This document shows positions 38,346 through 49,300 of a stretch of 64,000 bases of DNA, one piece after another; the first letter of the stretch is position 1, and each line of letters begins with the position of its first letter. The stretch lies in the NCBI RefSeq assembly GCF_963924245.1, contig NC_086292.1, positions 19,903,933 to 19,967,932 of the forward strand. Reading direction: 5' to 3'. Position numbers and translations under genes: made by a program. Under the pieces are notes generated by a model. The model was given only the letters and a program-made list of their open reading frames with translations. It did no database searches and had not been told where the DNA came from. This DNA comes from Chroicocephalus ridibundus (lineage: Eukaryota > Chordata > Aves > Charadriiformes > Laridae).

Positions 38346-38884
38346 CTGCACAGCTCAGCCACTGGGAAGCAGGGCCAGTCTGAGGACTAGGTAAAAGAGG
38401 AGGCTGCCTCACCTAGCAGGAAATAAATAATGGCAAAAGAAGCAAATCTGGTAGCACGGAACATCTATTATTCCCCTGCAGTAATTCGTTGCCTGGCAAG
38501 AGCTGATGAATCCAATTTTGAGAGCATTTTACAGTGAGTTAAGAAGTTTACAAAGGAAAATCAGTCAAAATATGCTTTTCTGTTGTAGAAATAAGCTAAA
38601 GTCATCACTGAAAATCAGTTGTCTTTGATAACCTGACGGGAGTTAAACAAATCAATGGTCAGCATCTCACTAACAGCTGGAGACAGGAATGTTGAAATTT
38701 CTTATGGCAAAGGTCTGCTTCACTCTCAGACGGTACAGGAGAAACAGCAGAAAAAATGAAAGGGAGAGGTTCTGATTCACTGCAGGTGGTCTGGAGTATG
38801 GTGAAAGGTCTTCCTCACTCACAAAAAGGGTGGGGAACAGCATAGCTAAGGGCTGAAACGATCATCAGATAATCCCTCCAGCAT

Positions 38885-39487
38885 ATTGGGACATCCAGGC
38901 TGCGTCCCCAGTGTGGCCAGCAGGGTGAGGGAGGGGATTCTGCTGCCCCTCCACTCTGGTGAGACCCCCCTGCAGTGCTGCCTTCAGCTCTGGGGACACC
39001 AACAGCAGAAGGACATGGACCTGCTGGAGCGAGTCCCGAAGAGGCCACGGAGATGCTGGGAGGGCTGGAGCCCCTCTGCTGTGAGGACAGGCTGAGAGAG
39101 TTGGGGGGGTTCAGCCTGGAGAAGAGAAGGCTCCAGGGAGACCTTAGAGCCCCTTCCAGTCCCTAAAGGGGTCACAGGAAAGATGGGGACAAACTTTTTA
39201 GCAGGGCCTGTTGCGATAAGACAAGGCGTAATGGTTTTAAACTCAAAGAGGGTAGAATTAGATTGGACATAAGGAAGAAATTTGTTTACAATGAGGGTGG
39301 TGAAACCCTGGCCTAGGTTGCCCAGGGTGGTGGGAGATGCCCCATCCCTGGAAGCATTCCAGGCCAGGCTGGACGGGGCTCTGAGCAACCTGATCTAGTT
39401 GGAGATGTCCCCGCTCGTGGCAGGGGGGTTGGACTAGATGGCCTTTAAAGGTCCCTTCCAACCCAAACTGTTCTATGATTCTATGAT
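38885..39487 (+). mobile_element. CR1 LINE 3' part, plus strand, young type
   Basis: About 600 bp covers the end of ORF2 and the complete 3' end. Landmarks in order are 'agtgtggccagcagggtgag', 'actctggtgagacccccc', 'aaggacatggacctgctgg', 'agccccctctgctgtgagg' region, 'ttcagcctggagaagag', 'attggacataaggaagaaat', 'aggttgcccagggtgg', 'ttggactagatggcc', 'ccaacccaaactgttc' and two ATTCTATG octamers. The 5' end is truncated near 38890. Small deletions, for example after 'ccctaaaggggtc', break ORF2, so it cannot encode a functional reverse transcriptase. It is the longest CR1 3' end in the window. Confidence 0.95.
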
Positions 39488-39861
39488 ACCAAAATCACAT
39501 TTGTTCTGGCAGTGACTGACAATAGTAACACACAAGCTGGTTCTATCACCAGCATTTTGCAATGGCCTAAATTTGTTTCAACTGAAATTAATCTCATGGG
39601 TTCCTGGGTAAGACACTCCCTTTTTAGCTGATCAGCATATATAGCATAAACCTACGCAACTTGTTCCAGTAACAACACAAACACAGGAAAAATGCTCATA
39701 CAGTCACTGGATCTATATCTGGGTTTGTGCCGGCTTTCTAAAATTTGGCTACAAAAGGAAGTTTTGCCTAACAAATGGAATTCACGTGCTGGTTAATACA
39801 CTGGGGAACAGACAGAATTTCTACTTCATCCAGCAAAGCAGAAAGAAGAAAACCAATCTTA

Positions 39862-39914
39862 ATTTTTGGTTGGGGTTTTTTTGTTGAGGTTTTTTTTTTT
39901 TCTTTTCTCTTTTC
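39862..39914 (+). repeat. T-rich low-complexity tract
   Basis: GGTTGGGG is followed by T runs of 7 and 13 and then CTTTTCTC simple sequence. Confidence 0.9.
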
Positions 39915-40530
39915 TGTGTCATAGGACTAAACTTAGCACAAATTTTGTTCATAATTAAGATGTAAGTTTATTGATTTTGAGAGTGAAATTATGGTAACTA
40001 AATTGAAAAGTTTTGTTCATAAGCGCTGACTTGTCAAGTAAAGAAACAAATCTTTGTTATAAAGAAGAAATTAATCACTCTTAGAATCGTAATGTCTAAT
40101 AAAACAAAAACTCAGTTCACTATTACTCTGACTTAGTATTACGAGCCACAATTTATACCATATTACAAATTCTCCTAAAGGTAATAAATTTGACTTAGAA
40201 AAAAATTAATACAAAATCTAATTACATCTAATTTGATTAAATTAGAACTTTAGGACTTTTCTGTAATCTCATTTAATTCAAGGCATTTGTAAAACTGCAG
40301 AATTACTAACAATGCCTAAAACCCCACGTATAAAGTTATAGACTTTATCAACTGTCTACCTTCCTCTCCACTATGGAAGAGATGAGAATGGAAATCTCAT
40401 GTTCTGGGCCAAATTCTGCCATAGGCAGCAACTTTATGCTCCGCTGACCTGAATATGTGTTACTTCAAACTCTCTTTTCTAAAGGCAGAGAAAAAATAGG
40501 GCATAAGGAGGGCAGAGTACTTCTACAACT

Positions 40531-40596
40531 TGCTATTTCTCTGCAAATGTATGGGAATCTCACTGCTATTTCTCTGAAAATGAAAAAGAATCTCAC
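40531..40596 (+). repeat. 33-bp tandem duplication
   Basis: TGCTATTTCTCTGCAAATG at 40531 and TGCTATTTCTCTGAAAATG at 40564 begin two 33-bp copies, about 85% identical and both ending GAATCTCAC. The unit is a multiple of three, so the 124-codon plus-strand ORF across it (40457-40831) shows an 11-residue repeat. I regard that ORF as chance. Confidence 0.92.
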
Positions 40597-43500
40597 TGCT
40601 TGTCTCATCACATTTTCCCTAAAAGAATTGCCAATTCACACTCGTAAAACCTTCTCCTTTTCAGGAAAGGAGCTTTGTTCTGGCATAAGCCTGGGTCACA
40701 CCTTCTGTTCATTGCTGATACTGCTGATCTTAATACACGTGGGACGGGACGGTCATGATCTGTATTGGCCAACTAAGGAGTTAAATCTTCAGTCTGATGG
40801 AGGACCACAGCCGAAAATCTACTTTAAATGAACTCCTCTTGTGTGTTTTTCATGAGCTGCAATTTAACCTAGCTGAAAGCCCGGGGTACTCAAACTCGAA
40901 GCTTTCAACAGGAAGAACTTTTCAGAATGCCGTTTCTCTCTTTTTGCCAACAAAGCTGACTTTGTAAGTTCCCTTATGATTATTCTCAAGACAGATTCCT
41001 CTGAAGAGATTTGATGCTTCCTCCTTGAAGTGTTTTGCTAATCACGCCTTTTAACTTTGCTCACTGTAGAGAAGATGCTCAGCCAGTCAAAGAAATTTAC
41101 CTTGCCTCTCAAACTTTTTGCATAGATACCATTAGTAGGATGAAACAGTAACTAGTTTCTATCGTTGACCACCAAGCAGTGTTTTCAGCGACTAATTCCT
41201 CACCCCTCTGGAGGTCTGGGTTTTTTGTGTTTGTTACGCATCTTGCATATCTCCAGAACAATCTGAACAAAGCTCTCCTCCCTTTACCTGCCTTTCTTAC
41301 CATCCTTCTGTGCTGCAGAACTGGCTTTTAAAATACCATCACAACCCAGTCATTACAAGAAAACCAAATCAATTTTTGAGAAAGAACAGCCACTGCTTTA
41401 ACACAGAAACAGTTTAGGCAAATTTTTAAAATTAACAGCAGTACTAAGGCTCTCAAAGATTTACTCACTTCAATGACTCAGTATCTCGTGTTTTTTTCTC
41501 ATTTTTTTCCGTGCCACAATAAATCAGGCTATGAAATAAGCTTGGTTTAAGTAGCAAAACCATTATGATTTCACATTTAGCAGCATAAAAATTGCCTTAT
41601 GTTCAAATTCATGCTTCTCAGTAAGGTTCCCAGATACCTTCCACAGAGTAGCAGTTTATTATCAGAGAAGAAAAATGCTTCATATGGGCAAACTAAGGCT
41701 TGCCATGACAAACTGGGGTGAGTATGTATTGACGAGATGTCAGAACCTCAAGAAATTTTGGGTCTGTATTTAGTATTTATTAAATTAAGTTTGTGGCAAT
41801 CAGATGAGATTATATATAAATTAACTTACACAATCTTGTTTGGCATTTATTAGAACTTTCTAACTTGAATTTATATGTAAGCAACATCCAGCAAACCAAA
41901 TTGAAAAATACCAGTTAATATTTACTTTGGGAATTCAGTGTCAGTTTTGGTTTTGTAAAGAATGGCTGGAAATCTGAGAAAAATATGAAAATCTTAATAA
42001 CGTTGAGCTATTACCAGGTTCCCATATTAATATTCATATTCAAATAGATAACAGAACAGGAAAAATCAAAAAACTGAAGCAAACAGAAAGCTAGATGAAC
42101 CAAAAAACAACTTCTGAAAATTAAAATGTCAACACTGTCGACATGAAATCTGTCAATAATTTCAAATAAAAATGTAAATATCGTAAACATTTATTTTCGC
42201 TGGCTTTAGTTAGTTATCAAAATGAACATTCCCATTTTCGAGAAAATGCTATTTCATAAAGGACATTTTTTGAGAAAAATATTTTAACAGTTCTATGTAT
42301 AAGATTTCTAGTTGTGTCTATGTATTTGTGATTACAACTATGATATATGTATACAAAATTGTGAATTGTATCATATTTGAGTCAATGAGTCAATTTTATT
42401 TAACGAACTGAAGTAATTAAAAATCTAATTCCATCTCAAAGTGCCTGTCTTCAGATAGTATTCCTATAGTTACTATTTAATATGATTTCAGTCTTGGTAT
42501 ATCATAACTGGTTTATAAGGATGGCCTCAAAACATTCTGCTTCACTGTTATAACTTCATAAATGAAAAGAAACCTAAACCACATCAATTAATGAATGCTG
42601 AAAAGAAAGCTTGTTCTTTGTAATCTTTAAGACAAAAGGAAAAACTCAAATGGCATATTCCAGCAACACGTATCCACTTCAGACTTAGGAAATCTTACCA
42701 GAAAACATGGATCATATATTCACGCCTGTTAAAAATAACATCCTATTTCCACAGGTTTCAGAAGCAGTAGAGTAATTTATTCGTGAGGGAAGCTAAATAT
42801 AAAGCTTGTGTTAAAATATATTAATTAAAAATTGCATTCTGGAAGTAAAGCCTTCAAAACCTGCAACTGTGCTTGGGAAACATAGCAATGAATGAGGAAT
42901 ACAAACCCTTTAGAAATATCACTGCTCAGGAAGTCTGAAGATATCAGAGTGAGCATTCATAAGACATTTGTTCCTTTACTTCAAGACACGATGATGAGCA
43001 TTTCTTTTAACACCTTCCTACATGGCTATTTGAACATCCAGGCATTTAAAAACAGATGGGAAGGGGGAGAGGCAAAAGCCTTAATGTGACCAAAATAGCA
43101 ATTTTTCTTAAGAGTTTCAAGAGTTCTGAACAATCACTCTTCAGGTCTGACCTAATGGGCTTGAAATGATACCCAGCACTGAGCTGGGAAGTAAACATAT
43201 TTTGGCCGACATCTTGTAATACACAGAGAGTAGCTGGGATGCTCTAAGGAGAAAAATTCCTGCCAGAATGAGTTTGCATGTTAGGTTTTATTTATTTTGT
43301 ATGTAACCTTTATATATTACAAACTCTTCCGTAGGTGGCAAGCAGCATACTTAAGATGTTTCTTTTATTTGAAGAAAAAAGCGTTAAACTACATACCACC
43401 AAAGTGCATTCTTTGATTTACTGGTAATAATGTTCTAGCAGTAAAGAATGGGTGGGAAGAATGCACCACCTTTCACATCTCATAATCTTTCACAATACTT

Positions 43501-45093
43501 AAATATTGTTTAAACACAAGCAAATAAAAGAAACATTTAATACAAAAACAATTACTGAACTGATACCATGATTCCGTAACTGAAGAATATTTTATCTGTT
43601 CTTTTTATTTGTCCATTACACCAACTACATCAAGCTGGCATATGAACATCTTCCAAGGGTGGGGGTGGGAAAATGCAGCACAAGTACACAGGAGTGAAAA
43701 CAATTAACATGCACATACTATCTCTGCCTCCTGTATTGCAATTACTATATATACTATATACCTTTATGCTGCATGTTTCTGTTTATTTAGTGCTATATAT
43801 GCAAATGCAAAAGTGACCATTGATGAAGTTCATCATCTGGAACATCAGAGCTTACTGATGCTGACATCAGAATGGCATCAAAAAGAATTAGGCAAGGACA
43901 GTATCCAGCTTTATATCCCAGCTCTATCAGAGAGAGATTAGGATAAAATCAGAAAGCTGTTGATTAGCTAAAACCAGAGCGTACCAGGCATTTTCTTCTG
44001 CATACAAAGAGCAGGCTCAGCCTAGATGGTTGACCACAAAGTCAATGTGGGAACAAGAAGTAAGTGTCCGCTATTCTCAAATCCAGTCGGCAGAAGCTGC
44101 GAGCGGCTCACTGCTGCCAAGCCTCATTATAGCCAAGGCAAGTTTTTACCAATCAGGGAGATACAGCTGGTCTCTGATGGCTTTGCAAACTCTTCTAAAT
44201 CTTCCGGAACTGCACGCATCTGAACTCTCTCTACAGCTCTTGTGAAAACTACCTTTCAGCCATGCCATAGAGTGATACTCTTTTGAGAAGAAGCAAAGAA
44301 TATTCAGGTGTGTTATTGTTACATTCTGTTATTGCTGAACCATCCCTAGAAGGAAGTTCCCATCCTCATATGGAAATTCCACTTGATACACTTCAAACAT
44401 CCTCTTTTATAAGCTCGATCTTAAGCGAAGACATTCTTACTGAATTTTCAGTGAGAATCATGTTTTCTTAACTCCCAAATATCATTTGTTTAGGAATGCC
44501 AGACACCCTAGCACCCTCAGATAACTGCAAAACAGACGCCAAAATCACCGTTATAACAGGTTTCTGTACAAATAGTAATGAACTATTTGGCTTGTAGAAA
44601 AGCTATATGTTAGCTAGTACACAAAGTAACAACTTCAATGTTATTTCCATGAAGCTCTTACCAAAAGGGAGAATATATGTTGGGGTTTTTTTTAACATTA
44701 AACATTCACAGAATGTTTATTAAGACAAATACATAGCCTCATCAAGATGAAAGACTTGTAAAGACTTGTGATTTTTTTAAATGAAAAATAAAAACATAAT
44801 GTTAATAAGACTTAATGGCATAGTTAAATATTTAAAATATATCTGTGAAAACTCTTCATATCTAGATAGCTAAATAGATTTTTCTCTGTGAAACAACATC
44901 AGCTCCCAAAATTTTGTTGTGCATCAGTTGACTTAATCAAAATGGACTTTTTTATGCTCTCTTACAGGTTCTGTCTTCTTCATACATAAATAATACATAT
45001 TTCTTCTAAATCAGCTGGCTAAGCCAGATAAAGCGTACAAAAATAGTTGCTGCACCAGATTTTGGCTATATTAGGGATCAGAGTTCTCCTAAC

Positions 45094-45252
45094 AGAGACT
45101 CAAAACATACTGCTTTCCATGCAAACTTTTTTGCATTGTTTATATTATGCAATTTGAAACCCATGCCAAATGGAAAACCAAGCAGAAAAATTATTTCATA
45201 CTTCCTAATGTTGTATAGTTATGTATTAGACAGGTCCTACAAGAGGACTATG
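45094..45252 (+). repeat. Left arm of 159-bp inverted repeat
   Basis: This arm, from AGAGACTCAAAACATACTG to CAAGAGGACTATG, is the reverse complement of 46233-46391 with only two differences (an A/G near the outer end and a C/T near the inner end), 157 of 159 identical. Similarity stops sharply at both ends. The two arms face each other across 980 bp. The sequence does not match CR1 or any other element I recognise. Confidence 0.97.
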
Positions 45253-45609
45253 TATTGACGAAGTATCGGCCATCAGACTTTCTTCCAAAAAACACATAAG
45301 AAACAGGAATGTGGTAGTCATCCCTGGGTTGAATGGATCAAGCCATTTAAAATTCTGATTAGTATTTCAGGCACTTCCAGCAATTTTTAAATTTTTTTTT
45401 ACTTTTTATTCATCTAGTTTCATGTAAATTTCAAAAAGAGGTCAAAGTTTGATAGAACTGATTTATTTAAACATTTTAAAGTAATTTTATAAAAGCTTCC
45501 TGAATGAAGACATCAAGAGTTACAGAGCTTAGCTGGTATTTTTACAGGCCGTTTTGTCTGAAAACATGTCTGTGAATGGATGTTTTCGTAATGAATCTGA
45601 AGTGACTGA

Positions 45610-46033
45610 TCATAGAATCACATAGTTCCAACCCCCCTGCCATGGGCAGGGACACCTCCCACTAGATCAGGTGCTCAGAGCCCCATCCAGCCTGGCCTTA
45701 AAAACTTCCAGGGATGGGGCCTCCACAACCTCTCTGGGCAACCTGTTCCAGTGTCTCACCACCCTCATGGTGAAGAACTTCTTCCTAATGTCCAATCTGA
45801 ATCGTCCCATCTCTAGTTTTAATCCATTCCCTCTAGTCCTACCATTACCCGACATCCTAAAAAGTCCCTCACCAGCTTTCTTGTAGGCCCCCTTAAGATA
45901 CTGGTAGGACACTATAAGCTCTCCTTGGAGCCTTCTTTTCTCCAGACTGAACAACCCCAACTCTCTCAGTCTGTCCTCACAGGAGAGGTGCTCCAGCCCT
46001 CTGATCATCCCCGTGGCCCTTCTCTGGATGATC
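45610..46033 (-). mobile_element. CR1 LINE 3' part, minus strand, in the inverted-repeat spacer
   Basis: Reverse-complement CR1 landmarks run from 'tagaatcacatagttcc' through 'ccccctgccatgggcagg', 'cagcctggccttaaaaac', 'tctctgggcaacctg', 'agtgtctcaccaccctcat', 'aacttcttcctaatgtcc' and 'ccaactctctcagtctgtcc' to 'ctccagccctctgatcatcc'. The ORF2 C-terminal frame is still open for more than 110 codons on the minus strand (see the next entry). The element's extreme 3' terminus has lost about 20 bp and the octamers are reduced. The 5' truncation lies near 46033. Confidence 0.96.
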
Positions 46034-46040
46034 ACAATGC
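45667..46040 (-). pseudogene. CR1 ORF2 C-terminal remnant
   Basis: In an intact CR1, ORF2 encodes an endonuclease and reverse transcriptase that copy the element into new sites. Here only the tail after the reverse transcriptase remains. The characteristic order is visible: Gly-Leu-Glu-His-Leu-Ser, Arg-Leu-Arg-Glu-Leu-Gly-Leu-Phe-Ser-Leu-Glu-Lys-Arg-Arg-Leu, Phe-Arg-Leu-Asp-Ile-Arg-Lys-Lys-Phe-Phe, His-Trp-Asn-Arg-Leu-Pro, and Ala-Arg-Leu-Asp-Gly-Ala. No catalytic residues are present, so it is inert. The frame is uninterrupted, which fits a relatively young copy. Its own ATG upstream lies in unrelated flanking sequence and is not a real start. Confidence 0.92.
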
Positions 46041-46232
46041 TTATAAGATCTAATTGTGGCAACAGCTGAGAAGGCAAACTTAAGCATCAAGGAATATTTG
46101 AAAGAATGGTCACAAATCTCATCATTGATCTAGCTATAAAAAAGCAAATAAAGCTGATAGTTAGATTTCACCATGGCAGTTAATCCTGTCCTTACTGGTT
46201 GTTATCTGCACTACCATCTGGAACAAAGTCGC

Positions 46233-46391
46233 CATAGTCCTCTTGTAGGACCTATCTAATACATAACTATACAACATTAGGAAGTATGAAATAATTTTTC
46301 TGCTTGGTTTTCCATTTGGCATGGGTTTCAAATTGCATAATATAAACAATGCAAAAAAGTTTGCATGGAAAGCAGTATGTTTCGAGTCTCT
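46233..46391 (-). repeat. Right arm of 159-bp inverted repeat
   Basis: This is the reverse complement of 45094-45252, from CATAGTCCTCTTGTAGG to TTCGAGTCTCT. A run of 12 A follows six bases beyond its outer end (46397-46408) and has no counterpart beside the left arm. Minus-strand ORFs of 83 and 61 codons cover the arm but are not shared in length with the left arm and show no coding bias. Confidence 0.97.
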
Positions 46392-49300
46392 CAATGAAAA
46401 AAAAAAAATCATCCCGAAGCTGTAAATAACGAGCTTTGTCTTCTCTTATCATTACAAGGAGGGAGACACGAGCGTGGCTTCTACAATAAGACCATCAGAA
46501 GGATTCAACCCACCAAACTATACACTCTCACTGGCACTTTTTTTCACTTGGAATATGACAGAAGCATTATACTAACCTGATATTTTATTTAGCTCTGACT
46601 TTACTGATTGCCCAAGTGGTAAGCACACTAGCTTGACATATCCCCCCAAACCGTTTAAGCATCCTATTCAGCAATGCCTGAACATAGTTTCAACATCCCT
46701 TACACAGCTTTTGCAAAAAGAGAAAAGAACCACGACAACAGAGCGCGTCTCACTGTTGCCTCTCAACTGTAATGACATTCTATTAAGAAAATGACAGCAG
46801 TGTCCATCTTTAAAGTATTGGCTTGATCTTTAATTTGATTAGTTTTAAATCCCAAAGGTTTAAACTGAATCCTGTACTTTTGCAAAAACAAACTGCTGCT
46901 AGATTGCTGTATTAAACACCGATGTCGCTGATCTGCACAGTGATCCTGAAATCATGTTTTTCATTTCTTGTTCACAAATGAGTGTGATCTCTAAACAGCT
47001 GCTTTGTTGAGTCCCACAGGTAGCTCCACTTCATTTTGAGAGAAATAATTCCTATATATAGTGTCCATATGTTCCTTTTCTTTCAAAAGCTTAGTGGAAT
47101 TTAGGTAAACAAACAAAAAAAAAATCTCACTTCAAACTACACTTTATAGGCTATGCTATGCTCCTATACAGATGCTAGAAAGTCTTCTGTGAAAACCACA
47201 AAGTAGAATCCCATAGTAATATAAAGTTGGTAACTGGGGTCAAAAATCTCTCAGTTTACTGCTGATCTTCAGCTTTAAAACCACTAGTGCTTATCTGTGT
47301 TTAAAGCCCGGCACATGAGGAAGTACCCCGCAATACTGGGACCTTCATGTGGGAGTTCAGATTTTCAACGTGTTTTCAGATGAGCAGTGAGAAAGTAGTA
47401 ATGGCTTGAAATAAGATTTTACCTCATTCGCATCTGCATTAGAAAAATAACAATAGCTCCAAGACTGCGAACAACAAGCATTTGAAGAAATGGGGTCAGA
47501 AATCTTATCATTCTAAGTTAAAGATTACCTTCTCTATTTTTCTCCAGCACATTGCCACACAAATTGCAAGATAGTATTTATTTCATTCTTAGACAAGTAC
47601 AAAAGAGGATCCTATCAATTCCCCCCAGTTCAAGTTGCAGCTCCTACAGTATTTGATTTCATGTCTTGTTTACTTTTTTACAACTTTTGCTTCTTATATT
47701 TGTGATTTCTGATTCTTATACTTGTGCCTTGTCAGAATACCATAAAAAATCTGTTCAATTTATGATGTGGGCAAAAAAATCTTTGAGGCGTCTGACATTC
47801 AATCCTAGCTACATTTGTAAATGCTAAGTTAGGAGGTTTAATCTCAGTGCCCATATGTCACATCTCAAAACCAGACCGCACTTTGGCATGAATGGCAGGC
47901 GCTGCTTAGCAAAGCTCGAGATTGACATATTGGAATGGGTTTGGGAGCTGCTCCCAGGGAAAGCTTATTCATCTTTTATCACTGGTGGAAATATTCATAC
48001 TTCAGATATCTCCTATGGAAAACCAGTATTTTCAAATCAAAGGATACTTACGGACAACTATGAAATCAGCTTTTTCTTAGAGTCAGTGATCTATGTGTAA
48101 GGATTGTTTTTACCTGAGCCAGTGTTCTAAATAATAGGGACAGCTTCCATTTGGCGCTTTCTGGTCCCATAGGTATGAGAACAGAATACAGACAGGCAAG
48201 AATGGTGCAGGGTGCAGACTTCCATGTAATTATTAGTTTAATAAAATCCTTTTTTCCTATTAAATACGTTCCTGTCTATACTTGAGACTTTTGTAAGACA
48301 GTAAAACTCTATGTACAGCACACAGCTACTCAAATGCCACGCCTGAGTATGTTTATTCACTGTTCCAAAATTGATTGTAAAAATTATCTCAGAAATTTAG
48401 AGGAAGAGAAAACTAACCCCTAAAGCACATAAGGAAGTCCTTAGCAATGTTCCTAACAACAGAAAGAATAGAAAGACCAATGCTTTTTAATTTAGGGGAT
48501 GCGTATTACTATTGAATAAAATTAACCTCCGCCTATATAGTCTGGTTTAGTTTTTGTCTATCATGATGTTTGCTCTTAGTAGTACCTATTGCAGAGAATA
48601 GCATTCAAGAGGCACAGATCCTTTCATTTACTGCCGTTTACTTGTTTGATCACGCTGAAACCTCCCGATGGGACTCAAGGCTATTCTATTTCCTCACCGC
48701 ATGCGGTTTTAGACCAAATCCCATGCTTTCCTTTCACAAACAAATGGAAAGTATTGCAGTGCATCCTAAATCCCCAAGTTTCCACCACAATCTTCTGCAG
48801 CTTCAAAAGCTGAGTATGGCCAGCTAGCTATCACAGCTTCAACTCGTCCTCAGGCAGCTCTTCCTAAAACAGCCGTTTGCTAAGGTTGGGGTCACAACAG
48901 ACTCTTTGCTATTCTCTAAACACCATCTTATTCCAGAATGGAAACATTTTGTGCCCAGAAATGCCATCTTAAATAAAGTTTTGTGGGGTCTCTACTCCCT
49001 ACTTGCAATCGCATTATAATGAAATTGCAAGGAGAGGATAGAAAGAACCTTTCCTCAAGGTTGTTTCCCCCCTGCGAGTGCGTCCTAACAACTTTACAAA
49101 GAACGCAAAAGCTGTTATAAGTAAAATACTATGAAATATTACGGCCAGAGCATTAGTAACCTGATACATAACTGCATGATTAGGAAGGCTGTATCTTTAG
49201 TCCATTTCACTGCAGAAAATCTTGCCAGTGGTCTTTGTTTCCTTCTTTAGGTGGTCAAAGGAACAGCAGTTCTTTAATTCTAGCTTTTCTAACAGGAGGG

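Larger units (their letters stand above)
35255..38884. other. Non-coding stretch
   Basis: This interval contains a 69-bp-period tandem duplication (35864-35976), short (AAAC)n and (AAT)n microsatellites, an A-rich tract at 38.06 kb and a candidate minus-strand exon at 38303. Opposed ORFs at 36988-37306 cover both strands and look like chance. Confidence 0.5.
39488..45093. other. Non-coding AT-rich stretch
   Basis: I see no gene or recognised repeat family. A T-rich tract lies at 39862-39914 and a 33-bp tandem duplication at 40531. Overlapping open frames at 44026-44245 (65 and 71 codons, two frames on one strand) look like chance, though that patch is somewhat richer in CpG than its surroundings. 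Confidence 0.55.

Noticed and set aside
38984..39388. 134-codon minus-strand ORF
   Set aside because: It is antisense to the CR1 copy at 38.9 kb. The same applies to the other ORFs across this repeat.
47423..47433. 11-nt minus-strand segment between good splice sites (tctaatgcag ... gtaaaa)
   Set aside because: In the phase required by neighbouring candidates it introduces a stop. It is too short to support on its own.
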